A DNA stretch of 64,000 bases from Halanaerobium saccharolyticum. Lineage in GTDB: Bacteria > Bacillota > Halanaerobiia > Halanaerobiales > Halanaerobiaceae. The notes below the pieces were generated by a model. It was given only the letters and a program-made list of their open reading frames with translations. It was not told the DNA's origin and searched no databases. Of the stretch, positions 53,031 through 61,674 are shown in pieces (positions within the stretch are counted from its first letter, which is position 1; each line of letters begins with the position of its first letter). Made by a program: the position numbers and the translations under genes. The DNA lies in NCBI RefSeq assembly GCF_003259895.1, contig NZ_QLME01000011.1, positions 30,955-94,954 on the forward strand, in the 5' to 3' direction.

Positions 53031-55712
53031 TTAGTTTGATCCTTTCCAGTTCAAAAACTGAATAACTGCCATCGGAATAATTATTGCCAGCGATGAAGGC
53101 AGCCAGAGCGAAGCTTCAACTGGCACAGTGGATAAAATCCCCTGCAGTGCCGGCAAATAAATTGCTGCCAGCTGAAAAACAAAACCAATTCCGACTGAAA
53201 GCCAGAGATATTTGTTTTCTAAGACTGTTTTGTCAAAAGCCATACCTGACTTACGGCGGGCATTAAAAACATGGAAAAGCTGAGTAAATGCCAGCACAGA
53301 AAAACTTAGAGTTCGGCTCAGTTCCAGACTGTAGCCGCTGTTTAAAGCCCAGACATACAAAAGCATTGGTCCGGCAGCCAGAATAAGACTGTGAATTGTA
53401 ACTTTCTTTTTAAAAGCTTTATCCATAATATTTCTTTCAGGGGTGGCTTTTCGCTCCATTATATTGTCTTCCTCTTTTTCCCAGGCCAGAGATAAAGCAG
53501 GGAAAACATCAATTACAACATTAATCCAGAGAATCTGCATTGCAACTAGAGGCAGAGGTAGATTAAAAATAATACCGAGGAAAATATAAATTATCTTACT
53601 TAAATTATTTGAGAAAAGGAAGTAAATAAATTTCTGGATATTATCAAAAATAACCCTACCTTCTCTGACGGCAGTTACAATTGTGGCAAAGTCGTCATCC
53701 AACAGCACCATATCGGAGGCTTCCCGGGCAACTGAAGTTCCTCGTTCTCCCATCGAAACCCCAATATCTGCTTTTTTGAGTGCAGGTGCATCGTTTACTC
53801 CATCACCTGTCATTGCCGTAATTTCTTTTTCTTCACTCAAAACCTCAATAATCTGCAGCTTATTCTCTGGTGTAACCCGGCTGAAAACTGAATTACTTTT
53901 GATTAAATCTTTCAGCTGACTCCCAGAGGCTTTTGATATCTCCTGACCACTGATCACATTATTGCTGCCTTCGATCCCTACTTTCCAGGCAATGGAGGCA
54001 GCTGTATCCATCTGATCCCCGGTAATCATTTTGGTTTTAATTCCAGCTTTTTTGGTTTCTTCTATTGCTTTTTTAACTGATTGACGAGGGGGATCAATAA
54101 TTGCGGTTAAGGCCAGAAAAGTTAAACCTGACTCAATACTCTCCTTTAATTCTGATTCGGAATCCAGATTTTCTCCTGTTTTAAAAGCAACTCCCAGAAT
54201 TCTTAAGCCTTCTTCTCCCAGCTTTTTATTTTCCTTTTTAATTTCCTCTTTCTTAGCCTGACTAAACTCCTCTATTTCCCCATCAATTAAAATTGAATCA
54301 CACATCTCCAGAACTACATCCGGTGAACCTTTTAAATAAAGATGTTCTTCTGATTTCGCTGTAGAATAGGAAACAGCCATATACATATCACTGGAGTTAA
54401 ATGGGATTTCCGCAAGTTTCTGATAACCTTCTTTCTTTAAACTTTCTTTAGAAAATCCAGCCTTTCTGCCTGCTGTTAAAAGTGCTCCTTCAGTTGCTTC
54501 ACCAAGCACCTTGTAATTTCCATCTTCTTTAACTAAGTCTGCGGAAGTACAGAGTAGAGAAGCTTTAAGAGCCAGCTTTAATTCATCAGCTTCCTTTAAA
54601 TCAATCTGACTGCCGGCTGCAGAAAATTCTCCTTCTGGTTTGTAGCCGGTACCGCTGATTTCAATCTCCTGATCATTTAAAAATATTTTTCTTAATGTCA
54701 TCTGGTTTTCAGTAATTGTTCCGGTTTTATCTGTGCAGATGGTTGTCACTGAGCCCAGAGTTTCCACAGCTAAAAGTTCTCTCACCAGAGCATTATGTTC
54801 AACCATTTTCTTCATTCCAATGGCCAGAGTAATTGTTGCAATAATTGGCAAACCCTCCGGTACAGCAGCAATGGCCAGTGCTATCCCGGTTTTAACCGTC
54901 TCATAAACAGGGCGCCCCATGATGATCCCAATTACTGTTAAAATGGCAATTACCACCAGAGTAATCTTTACCAGAGATTTCCCCAGTTTATCCAGCCTTT
55001 TCTCCAGTGGGGTTTTTCCTTCTTTGGTTTCATCAAGCATGGCTCCAATTTTACCAATCTCAGTCTCCTCTGCAGTAGCAGTAACAACTGCTTTTCCTTT
55101 CCCCCGGGCCACAGTTGTTCCCATATAGACCATGTTTTCTCTTTCCGCCAGAGTCTTATCTTCGGCAATTTCTGCCTCAGCATTTTTGCTCACACTCTCA
55201 GACTCACCAGTTAAAGAAGCCTCATTAACTGTCAAATTTTGAGAATCAACAAGTCTGGAATCAGCAGGTATCTGATCACCTTCTTCAATAAAAATAATGT
55301 CTCCCGGGACCAGCTCTGCTGCCTCAATTTCCTTTTTGCTGCCTGAGCGGAGAACCAGCGCTTTTTTGCTCAGTACATTTTTCAGAGAGGCAACAGCTTT
55401 CTGCGCCTGATATTCAGTCACGAATCCAATAATTGTATTAAAAACTATAACTGCTAAAATTGCAAAACCTTCCAGGTTATCACCAATTAAAAAGGCCAGT
55501 GCAGCTGAAATAATCAAAATAATTATAATCAAATCTTTAATCTGATTAAAGAGAATCTGCCAGAAAGAAACTCCTCTGGATTCTCTTAATTTATTTTTTC
55601 CGTATTTTTCTTGCTTCTTCTTTAACTCACTTTCTTTAAGCCCCTGTGTCAGATCTGTATTAAATTTTTTTATTATCTCATCTATTTTCTGTTTATAATA
55701 ATTTTGAGCCAA
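53031..55712 (-). CDS. P-type Ca2+-transporting ATPase (PMR1-like, P2A)
   Basis: 893 residues, ten helices. TDKTGTITENQ carries the phosphorylated Asp, LTGESESV the A-domain TGES, AAVPEGLPII is the M4 calcium site, MTGDGVNDAPALKKADIG the hinge. M6 NVVIDVFPALS keeps the Asn and Asp of site II. In M5, FSNNLSKII appears to lack the site-I glutamate of SERCA, which fits a one-calcium PMR1-type pump. The TTG start has GGAGGAGG upstream. Likely exports Ca2+ (Mn2+ possible). Confidence 0.92.
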   Translation of the reverse strand: MAQNYYKQKIDEIIKKFNTDLTQGLKESELKKKQEKYGKNKLRESRGVSFWQILFNQIKDLIIIILIISAALAFLIGDNLEGFAILAVIVFNTIIGFVTEYQAQKAVASLKNVLSKKALVLRSGSKKEIEAAELVPGDIIFIEEGDQIPADSRLVDSQNLTVNEASLTGESESVSKNAEAEIAEDKTLAERENMVYMGTTVARGKGKAVVTATAEETEIGKIGAMLDETKEGKTPLEKRLDKLGKSLVKITLVVIAILTVIGIIMGRPVYETVKTGIALAIAAVPEGLPIIATITLAIGMKKMVEHNALVRELLAVETLGSVTTICTDKTGTITENQMTLRKIFLNDQEIEISGTGYKPEGEFSAAGSQIDLKEADELKLALKASLLCTSADLVKEDGNYKVLGEATEGALLTAGRKAGFSKESLKKEGYQKLAEIPFNSSDMYMAVSYSTAKSEEHLYLKGSPDVVLEMCDSILIDGEIEEFSQAKKEEIKKENKKLGEEGLRILGVAFKTGENLDSESELKESIESGLTFLALTAIIDPPRQSVKKAIEETKKAGIKTKMITGDQMDTAASIAWKVGIEGSNNVISGQEISKASGSQLKDLIKSNSVFSRVTPENKLQIIEVLSEEKEITAMTGDGVNDAPALKKADIGVSMGERGTSVAREASDMVLLDDDFATIVTAVREGRVIFDNIQKFIYFLFSNNLSKIIYIFLGIIFNLPLPLVAMQILWINVVIDVFPALSLAWEKEEDNIMERKATPERNIMDKAFKKKVTIHSLILAAGPMLLYVWALNSGYSLELSRTLSFSVLAFTQLFHVFNARRKSGMAFDKTVLENKYLWLSVGIGFVFQLAAIYLPALQGILSTVPVEASLWLPSSLAIIIPMAVIQFLNWKGSN

Positions 55713-55811
55713 TTTAAAACCTCCTCCAGGACAAATATATAATTAGCATCGTATTAATTATATTTCTATAATAAATTGTAATCTCCTTGTCTAAACTTAT
55801 GTAAAAAAATA

Positions 55812-55847
55812 AAAGTTCCTATCTGAGAGAAATCAGAAGGAACTTTT
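55812..55847 (-). terminator. Intrinsic terminator of the oxidoreductase/isomerase operon
   Basis: On the minus strand AAAAGTTCCTTCTGA pairs with TCAGATAGGAACTTTT (one bulge or mismatch), followed by ATTTTTTT. Confidence 0.85.
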
Positions 55848-55880
55848 AATTAAAATCTATCAATTTGTGAAATAATATAC

Positions 55881-55920
55881 TTGTATCAGGTACAAAACCG
55901 GTGTTTTGTACCTGGTACTA
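55881..55920. repeat. GTACC palindromic element, copy 5
   Basis: TTGTATCAGGTACAAAAC and GTTTTGTACCTGGTACTA face each other with a 4-bp loop (CGGT). Arms of 18 bp match at about 15 positions. It lies 20 bp past the isomerase stop, before the terminator. A further GGTACTA follows at 55927. Confidence 0.8.
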
Positions 55921-55940
55921 AAAAATGGTACTAAAAAATA

Positions 55941-56930
55941 TCATTTTTCCATTGACTCATCAAAGCCCAGTTCTGAAGGCTTGAAGTCAATATCACGGAC
56001 AAAATTTAAAGCTTCTTTAGCACCATAGACTCGATCCATACCACTGTCTTCCCACTCTACTGAAAGGGGACCGGTGTAGTTCATCTCGTTTAACTCTCTT
56101 ATAATCTCATCAAAATCAATATCACCATGACCGAGAGAACGAAAATCCCAGCCCCGGCGGCGGTCACCAAAAGGAAGATGGGAAGCTAAAATGCTCTCTC
56201 TTCCATTTAGAGTTACCGCTGCATCCTTCATATGCACATGATAGATTCTTTCGCTAAAATCACGCAAAAAGAGATGTGGTGTCATTCCCTGCCAGATTAG
56301 ATGGCTGGGGTCAAAGTTAATTCCAAATTCAGGCCGATGATCAAATTTATCCAGCAGCTTTTCGGTTGTATAAAAATCAAAGGCAATTTCTGTGGGGTGA
56401 ACCTCCAGGGCAAATTTAACATCATTTTCTTGAAAAACATCAAGAATTGGATTCCAGAGTTCAACTATCTGATCAAAACCTTCTTCGATCATCTGCTCTG
56501 AGGTCTGGGGAAAGGAATAGAAAAACTTCCAGATTGGAGAACCGGTAAAACCAGTGACTACATTTACCCCCATGTTCCTGGCCGCCACAGCTGTCAGCTT
56601 CATCTCTTCTACCGCCCATTTTCTAATTTCTTCTGGCTTACCTGCATATTTTTCTGGAGCAAAGTTATCAAGTCGGGGATCATAGCGGGCCCCAACACAC
56701 TGGCCTGCAATATGATTACCAATTGCCCAGACTCCAAGATTATATTTATCCAGTATTTCAAGCTTTTCTGCTACATACAGACTTTCTTCAGCTGCTTTCT
56801 GGACATCAAGATGATCTCCCCAGCAGGCAATCTCCAGGCCATCATAACCAATTTCGCTCATTGTTTCTGCCAATTTCTGAAAAGATAAATCTGCCCACTG
56901 GCCTGTAAAAATAGTTACATTTCGACCCAT
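55941..56930 (-). CDS. Sugar phosphate isomerase/epimerase-family TIM-barrel protein
   Basis: 329 residues of the AP-endonuclease-2/xylose-isomerase-like family. Metal-binding residues lie in GYDGLEIACWGDH, FALEVHPTEIA, INFDPSHLIWQG, YHVHMKDAAV and LSVEWEDSGMD. It is probably an isomerase or epimerase of a keto-sugar or inositol derivative. Encoded 33 bp after a Gfo/Idh oxidoreductase, a frequent pairing in which the dehydrogenase makes a keto-sugar and the barrel enzyme rearranges or cleaves it. Confidence 0.85.
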   Translation of the reverse strand: MGRNVTIFTGQWADLSFQKLAETMSEIGYDGLEIACWGDHLDVQKAAEESLYVAEKLEILDKYNLGVWAIGNHIAGQCVGARYDPRLDNFAPEKYAGKPEEIRKWAVEEMKLTAVAARNMGVNVVTGFTGSPIWKFFYSFPQTSEQMIEEGFDQIVELWNPILDVFQENDVKFALEVHPTEIAFDFYTTEKLLDKFDHRPEFGINFDPSHLIWQGMTPHLFLRDFSERIYHVHMKDAAVTLNGRESILASHLPFGDRRRGWDFRSLGHGDIDFDEIIRELNEMNYTGPLSVEWEDSGMDRVYGAKEALNFVRDIDFKPSELGFDESMEK

Positions 56931-56963
56931 CTTTAATCACTCCCTTTTATTTAGTGATTACAA

Positions 56964-58112
56964 CTATTTATAGATTTCAACCCATTTTTCCTCTTTTGAA
57001 CTTTTTAGAATTGCTTCCGTAATTTTAACCTCAACTGCACCTTCAGCAAAAGTAGCAAAATCATAATCAGCCGGATCTCCGCTGGCTTCCAGACACTCAT
57101 AAAAATCTTTTATGGAATTTTTTAAGCCTTCTGACCAGCCTTCAATATGTCCGCCGGGGTAATAACAGCGCTCTGCTGCCTTCCCATCTAACAGAGCAGG
57201 GTCCCGGACTAAATTCTGATTTGCCTGATCTCGATAACCGATAAACAATTGATTGGCATTTTCCTGAGACCAGCTCAAGCTCTTTTTGCTGCCGCTTATT
57301 TCAACAAATAAATCATTTTTATGGCCGGCATCAACCTGAGAAACTGTAAAATTACCGGCGGTGCCATCTTCCAGCTCAAAAAGAATAGAAGCATAATCTT
57401 CAGTTTCAACTTCATATGTTTCGTATTCTACTTCCTGATCACTCTGAGCAAAGCTTTTAATCTCTGAAAGAGGTTTTTTGCGCTCTGGATGAACAATTTT
57501 GGTATTGGCAATTAATCTGGTTATTTTTTTACCAGTCAGATACTGCAGCAGATCACAGAAATGGGAACCAATATCAGCCACCACTCTTGATTTACCACCT
57601 TTTTCTGGATCAATACGCCAGCTGTAATCAGTATCAAAAAGCATCCAATCCTGGAGATAATAACCGCGAACATGAAAAAATTTACCCACTTCTTCTTTTA
57701 CTTTATTCTGCATCTCTTTAACCAGGGGATAGTGGCGATAATTGTAGTTAACTCCGGCATAAATCTGACTGGACTCAATAATTTTTAATAATTCTTCTGC
57801 TTTCTCAGAGTTCATAACCAGCGGTTTTTCGGAAAAAACGTGAACTCCAGCTTCCAGAAAAGCCTTATTTACTGGAAAGTGAAGATTATTTGGAGTACAG
57901 TTATGGATTACATCTAACTCTTCTTCTGCCAGCATCTCCTGATAATCGGCATAATAATTGGGAACTTCCAATTTCTCTGCAGCCTTTTTGGAAGATTCAA
58001 GGCTGCTGGCTACAACAGCTCTGACCTCTACATTATTTAGACGCCTTAAAGCTTCAACATGGGCTGCACCAACAAAACCAGTACCGATAATTCCAACTTT
58101 CAAATTAGCCAT
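56964..58112 (-). CDS. Gfo/Idh/MocA-family NAD(P)-dependent oxidoreductase
   Basis: 382 residues. An N-terminal Rossmann fold (VGIIGTGFVGAAHVEAL) with VFSEKPLVMN (the EKP motif) is followed by a C-terminal alpha/beta domain with GGKSRVVADIGSHFCDLLQY (conserved Gly-Asp-x-x-x-His-x-x-Asp). It oxidises or reduces a sugar or cyclitol. First gene of a two-gene operon with the TIM-barrel isomerase. The sugar ABC system next door may bring in the substrate. Confidence 0.92.
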   Translation of the reverse strand: MANLKVGIIGTGFVGAAHVEALRRLNNVEVRAVVASSLESSKKAAEKLEVPNYYADYQEMLAEEELDVIHNCTPNNLHFPVNKAFLEAGVHVFSEKPLVMNSEKAEELLKIIESSQIYAGVNYNYRHYPLVKEMQNKVKEEVGKFFHVRGYYLQDWMLFDTDYSWRIDPEKGGKSRVVADIGSHFCDLLQYLTGKKITRLIANTKIVHPERKKPLSEIKSFAQSDQEVEYETYEVETEDYASILFELEDGTAGNFTVSQVDAGHKNDLFVEISGSKKSLSWSQENANQLFIGYRDQANQNLVRDPALLDGKAAERCYYPGGHIEGWSEGLKNSIKDFYECLEASGDPADYDFATFAEGAVEVKITEAILKSSKEEKWVEIYK

Positions 58113-58378
58113 TATACCACTCCTTCGTAATTAGTTACTTATTGTCCTCTACCTAATTTTTAAAATTTATTATTTTCTTAGCTATTAATATAGTTCTATA
58201 TTAATTTAAGTGGTCCTTTTAATATTCTGAAAATAATGGTGAATTTTAGTTCTTAATTTTAGCCTTCTCCCCTAAAACCCGGTCTGAATTCTTTTTTTAC
58301 TCCAATTTTAAAGGAAAATCTCAGTTAATGAACAATTAATAAAATATGAACATACTTTATAAAGGGAGTGATCTGATA

Positions 58379-58633
58379 ATGAATGATTCAATTATTATGG
58401 CTATTTTGATTGACAAAAGAACTGATGCAGCACCCACGGTTCAGAAAATCCTGACAGAACACGGCTGTATAATTAAAACCCGCCTGGGTATGCACGAGAG
58501 CAGTACCTGTGCTGATGAAGGAATGATCATTTTGGATATAACAGCAAACAATACTGAAGTTGAAGCCCTGGAAGCAGAGTTGAAGTCAGTGGAAGGTGTA
58601 AAAGTTAAAAAAATGGTTCTTGATTTTGAGTAA
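58379..58633 (+). CDS. TM1266-type iron-only hydrogenase system putative regulator
   Basis: 84 residues with an ACT-like ferredoxin fold: AILIDKRTDAAPTVQKILTE, RLGMHESSTCADEGMIILDI and VEGVKVKKMVLDF. The family is typically found beside the FeFe-hydrogenase maturation genes hydE/F/G; none is present here. GGGAGTG precedes the ATG, and a strong terminator follows. Function is putative even in the family. Confidence 0.85.
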   Translation: MNDSIIMAILIDKRTDAAPTVQKILTEHGCIIKTRLGMHESSTCADEGMIILDITANNTEVEALEAELKSVEGVKVKKMVLDFE

Positions 58634-58657
58634 AAAATTTCGATAGCAAAAACAAAT

Positions 58658-58717
58658 GCTCCCTGCTTGAAGAAATTTTTCAGCACTCAATTTCTTCCTC
58701 TCAGGGAGCTTTTTTTA
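58658..58717 (+). terminator. Intrinsic terminator of the TM1266-type gene
   Basis: GCTCCCTG and CAGGGAGC close a long stem that also contains GAAGAAATT/AATTTCTTC, followed by eight T. Confidence 0.85.
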
Positions 58718-58801
58718 AACTAACTATTATAAAATAATTTATCAAATAATCATCCAGCTAAATATTGTTTATCAATCAGCATAATTCGACAAAAATCGGG
58801 T

Positions 58802-58836
58802 GGTACCCGGTACATGCACATGCACGCACATACATG
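58802..58836. repeat. GTACC element, copy 6 (single arm) with adjoining TGCACA repeats
   Basis: GGTACCCGGTAC is followed by alternating CATGCACA/CATACATGCACA units. It lies just past the sugar permease stop at 58841. No second arm. Confidence 0.65.
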
Positions 58837-58840
58837 CACA

Positions 58841-59800
58841 TTATCTGTTCATAACAGTATGAATAGTCACTGCCACCAGAATTAATAATCCATAAATCAA
58901 ACGGGTCCAGAAGCCAGAAAGTCCTGCTGCCACAATTCCAGCCTCCAGGGAACCGATCAAAAAGGCACCAATAAATGTACCTAAAATTGTAGCTTCTCCT
59001 CCAAACATGGAAGTTCCACCCACAAATACTGTTGCTACAGTCATCATCAAATATCCTTCCCCCATAGTCGGCCACCAGGTTCTCATCCTGAAAACATCTA
59101 AAATACCTGCAAAAGCAGCTGCTCCACCCATAATCATAAAGGCAATAATTTTAGTCTTGTCAACATTTATCCCCATCATCCGGGTTGCATCTTCATTATC
59201 ACCGGTAAATAAGACATGCTCACCAAATTTATGTCTAAACAGAATTGCCCAGAGCAGAATTGAAAGAAAAACAAACCAGATTGCCTGAGCCGGAATCCCA
59301 AAAAGATCTCCCGCAAACAATCTATAGAATATATTGTCACCAACATTCATATTCAAAGCACTACCCTGTGATAATACATTGCTCAATCCCCTGATAAAAA
59401 ACTGCATTCCAATTGTAACTACTATCGCCGGAATCCCAATTTTAGTCACCAGCAGACCATTGAGCATCCCGACAAAAGATCCTGTTAAGAGACAGGCCAG
59501 CATTCCTAGAAAAACACTTCCGCTCAGCTGATAGGTTAAAGCAAAAACAAACCCTGATAAAGCCATCACTGCTGGAAATGAAAGGTCAATTTGTCCCATG
59601 GCAAGGATTAAAGTTAAACCCAGGGCCATCACTCCCACAAAGGGAACCGTACTTAAAAATGAACGATATATCTGAGGGCTGAGAAAAACTGCCGGACTGG
59701 TAATAATAAATAACAGCAGCACAAAAATTGCAATTGAAATAAGAGCTATTTGAGTTTTGTATTTTTCCCATGTTTTTGAATTTAATAATTTAGAATCCAT
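58841..59800 (-). CDS. Sugar ABC transporter permease (RbsC/FrcC type)
   Basis: 319 residues, about nine helices, with GLTLILAMGQIDLSFPAVMA and HKFGEHVLFTGDNEDATRMM, the cytoplasmic loop typical of RbsC. The ATG has GGGGGG six bases upstream. Last gene of the galM / binding protein / ATPase / permease operon. Confidence 0.92.
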   Translation of the reverse strand: MDSKLLNSKTWEKYKTQIALISIAIFVLLLFIITSPAVFLSPQIYRSFLSTVPFVGVMALGLTLILAMGQIDLSFPAVMALSGFVFALTYQLSGSVFLGMLACLLTGSFVGMLNGLLVTKIGIPAIVVTIGMQFFIRGLSNVLSQGSALNMNVGDNIFYRLFAGDLFGIPAQAIWFVFLSILLWAILFRHKFGEHVLFTGDNEDATRMMGINVDKTKIIAFMIMGGAAAFAGILDVFRMRTWWPTMGEGYLMMTVATVFVGGTSMFGGEATILGTFIGAFLIGSLEAGIVAAGLSGFWTRLIYGLLILVAVTIHTVMNR

Positions 59801-59813
59801 TTTCAACCCCCCC

Positions 59814-60566
59814 TTATTTAACTTTTGTCACCGAAATTAGCTCTTCGTTTAATTGATCCAGAGAAATCTCATCCTTATTATATCTGCCTACAACTTTGCC
59901 CCTGTCCATTGCTACAAATCTATCTGAAACAGGATAAACATTAGAAATATTGTGGGAAATATAGACACATGATTTACCTCTTGTTTTGATGCTTTCAATA
60001 AAATTTAATACTTTATCCACTTCCTGCAGAGAGAGGGCCATAGTTGGCTCATCCAGAATCACCAGATCAGCATCAAAATACATTGCCCGACCAATTGCAA
60101 CTCCCTGTTTTTCGCCTCCAGAAAGTGTCTTGATGTTTGAATCTGGATTAGCTCCAATCCCGGTAAATCCCATTAATTCTCGCATTACCTTTTCGGTTTC
60201 TTCTTTCTCCTCTTTAACCTTAATGAAACCTAAGGCATTTGTTTTCTGTCTGCCTAAAAATATGTTGCGCCACAAAGCCTGTTTTTCGGCCAGTGCCTGC
60301 TCCTGATAAACAGTCTCTATTCCCAACTGATGAGCTTTTTTAACTGAATAATGTCTGGGATTAATTTTTTCTCCCTTAATATACATTTCCCCTTCCCGGA
60401 AGGCATGAAGTCCAGTTATTATTTTAATTAGAGTTGATTTTCCGGCTCCATTATCTCCCAGGACTCCGACTATCTCGTTATCTCCAACACTAAAGTCAAT
60501 TCCTTTTAGAGCTTTTAAGCGGCCATAGTATTTATGAATGTTTTTCATTTCTACTAATTTATCCAC
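59814..60566 (-). CDS. Sugar ABC transporter ATPase, single-domain (FrcA type)
   Basis: 250 residues with one nucleotide-binding domain: Walker A GDNGAGKST, Q-loop TVYQEQ, signature LSGGEKQG, Walker B LVILDEPT, and switch histidine in VYISHN. Ribose-type ATPases are normally a fused tandem of about 500 residues; this single-domain form resembles FrcA. The start is GTG with GGAGGAGGG six bases upstream. The in-frame extension before it covers a hairpin and is not coding. Confidence 0.92.
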   Translation of the reverse strand: MDKLVEMKNIHKYYGRLKALKGIDFSVGDNEIVGVLGDNGAGKSTLIKIITGLHAFREGEMYIKGEKINPRHYSVKKAHQLGIETVYQEQALAEKQALWRNIFLGRQKTNALGFIKVKEEKEETEKVMRELMGFTGIGANPDSNIKTLSGGEKQGVAIGRAMYFDADLVILDEPTMALSLQEVDKVLNFIESIKTRGKSCVYISHNISNVYPVSDRFVAMDRGKVVGRYNKDEISLDQLNEELISVTKVK

Positions 60567-60588
60567 TATCTTCCCTCCTCCTAAAACT

Positions 60589-60610
60589 AAAAGGGGCCAG
60601 CTAAGGCCCC
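60589..60610 (-). promoter_or_regulatory. Intercistronic hairpin between the binding-protein and ATPase genes
   Basis: GGGGCC and GGCCCC form a GC stem with a 6-nt loop, followed on the minus strand by TTTTAGTTTT. It is a partial terminator or stabiliser placed 22 bp past the binding-protein stop, which would keep that protein in excess. Confidence 0.65.
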
Positions 60611-60632
60611 CCATAATTATTCAGCCTTATAT

Positions 60633-61631
60633 TTATCTAATTCCTTCCTCAGCCAGTGGAGCTATCATGTCTATATTACCTTCGTGGATTAAACCGGCTC
60701 CAGTATCAATATGCAGACCGGAAAACTTCCATTTTTCAGTTAAATAGATCTGCATAATTGGTAGGAATCCCTGCAGATATGGCTGCTGATCTAAAACCAG
60801 ATCTGTATAACCTGACTTAATTGCCTCTGCAGTTGCTGGTGAAAGATCAAATCCAGCTCCTATAATTTCGTCTGGACCAAAACCTGCTGACTCAAGGTAG
60901 GTTCTCATAGAAGCAGTTAAGTTACCATGGTCTGTTACAACCAGATCACAATCAGGATTTGACTGCAGATAACCAGTAATTACTGGAATACCATTAGAAG
61001 CATCTTTATCAACTTCTGCAGAAATTTCCATATAATCTACTTCTAAACCGGCTTCTTCCAGGGCATCAATAACCCCCTGGGTTCTCTGGCCGCGAGTTGG
61101 CTTGGATCTAAGTCCCCAGACAAGGGCCTTATCTCCTTCACCCAGATCAAAGCGGTTAACACAGCCATTACCCAGCATCTGACCGGAAGGATAAAGTTCC
61201 TGACCTACATAACCAAAACCTTCAGACTTATATCTTTCCTCCAGTTCTGGTAGAGTTGTATTCTGACTGGTCACAATAATTCCCTGTTCTACAGCCTCTT
61301 CTACAAATGGTTCATAGGCATCATCACCAGGATGGCCCATAATAGCAATTCCATCAGGATTTGCTGCTACAGCCTGCTGGAACTGGCTGACCATCTGCTG
61401 GGGGCTCCACTCTGACCATCTATAATGAACATTAACTCGATCACCAAGAATTTCGGCTGCCTTGACTGCACCATTATAAACTATAGTCGCAAATGTACCA
61501 CCAGGACTGCCCCCGGGAAAGAAATAGATCTCAACTGGATCTTCACTTTCCTCCTGAGCCACTGCTGGAGCTGAGAACAAAGCAGCAAAGAGAAGTATAC
61601 TCAGAGTAATTAAAGCAATTTTTTTCAACAT
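60633..61631 (-). CDS. Sugar ABC transporter periplasmic binding protein (RbsB type)
   Basis: 332 residues: a signal peptide (about 1-25, APAVAQ cleavage), then a type I binding fold (IAIMGHPGDDAYEPFVEEA, VVTDHGNLTASMRTYL, VLDQQPYLQGFLPIMQIYL). No lipobox. GGAGG precedes the ATG. The ligand is a monosaccharide or cyclitol; the adjoining exported mutarotase suggests an aldose. Confidence 0.9.
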   Translation of the reverse strand: MLKKIALITLSILLFAALFSAPAVAQEESEDPVEIYFFPGGSPGGTFATIVYNGAVKAAEILGDRVNVHYRWSEWSPQQMVSQFQQAVAANPDGIAIMGHPGDDAYEPFVEEAVEQGIIVTSQNTTLPELEERYKSEGFGYVGQELYPSGQMLGNGCVNRFDLGEGDKALVWGLRSKPTRGQRTQGVIDALEEAGLEVDYMEISAEVDKDASNGIPVITGYLQSNPDCDLVVTDHGNLTASMRTYLESAGFGPDEIIGAGFDLSPATAEAIKSGYTDLVLDQQPYLQGFLPIMQIYLTEKWKFSGLHIDTGAGLIHEGNIDMIAPLAEEGIR

Positions 61632-61674
61632 TTTCTTACCTCCTTTTCAGACTCTGCCGAAAATAAAAAACTAA

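Noticed and set aside
58816..58840. TGCACA-rich stretch considered as a CRISPR-like or microsatellite array
   Set aside because: Too short and irregular, with no spacers; listed only as part of the GTACC element copy 6.
58776..59075. Minus-strand open frame rich in W, C and F overlapping the sugar permease
   Set aside because: Out-of-frame shadow of the permease gene; its odd composition is what a shifted membrane-protein frame gives.
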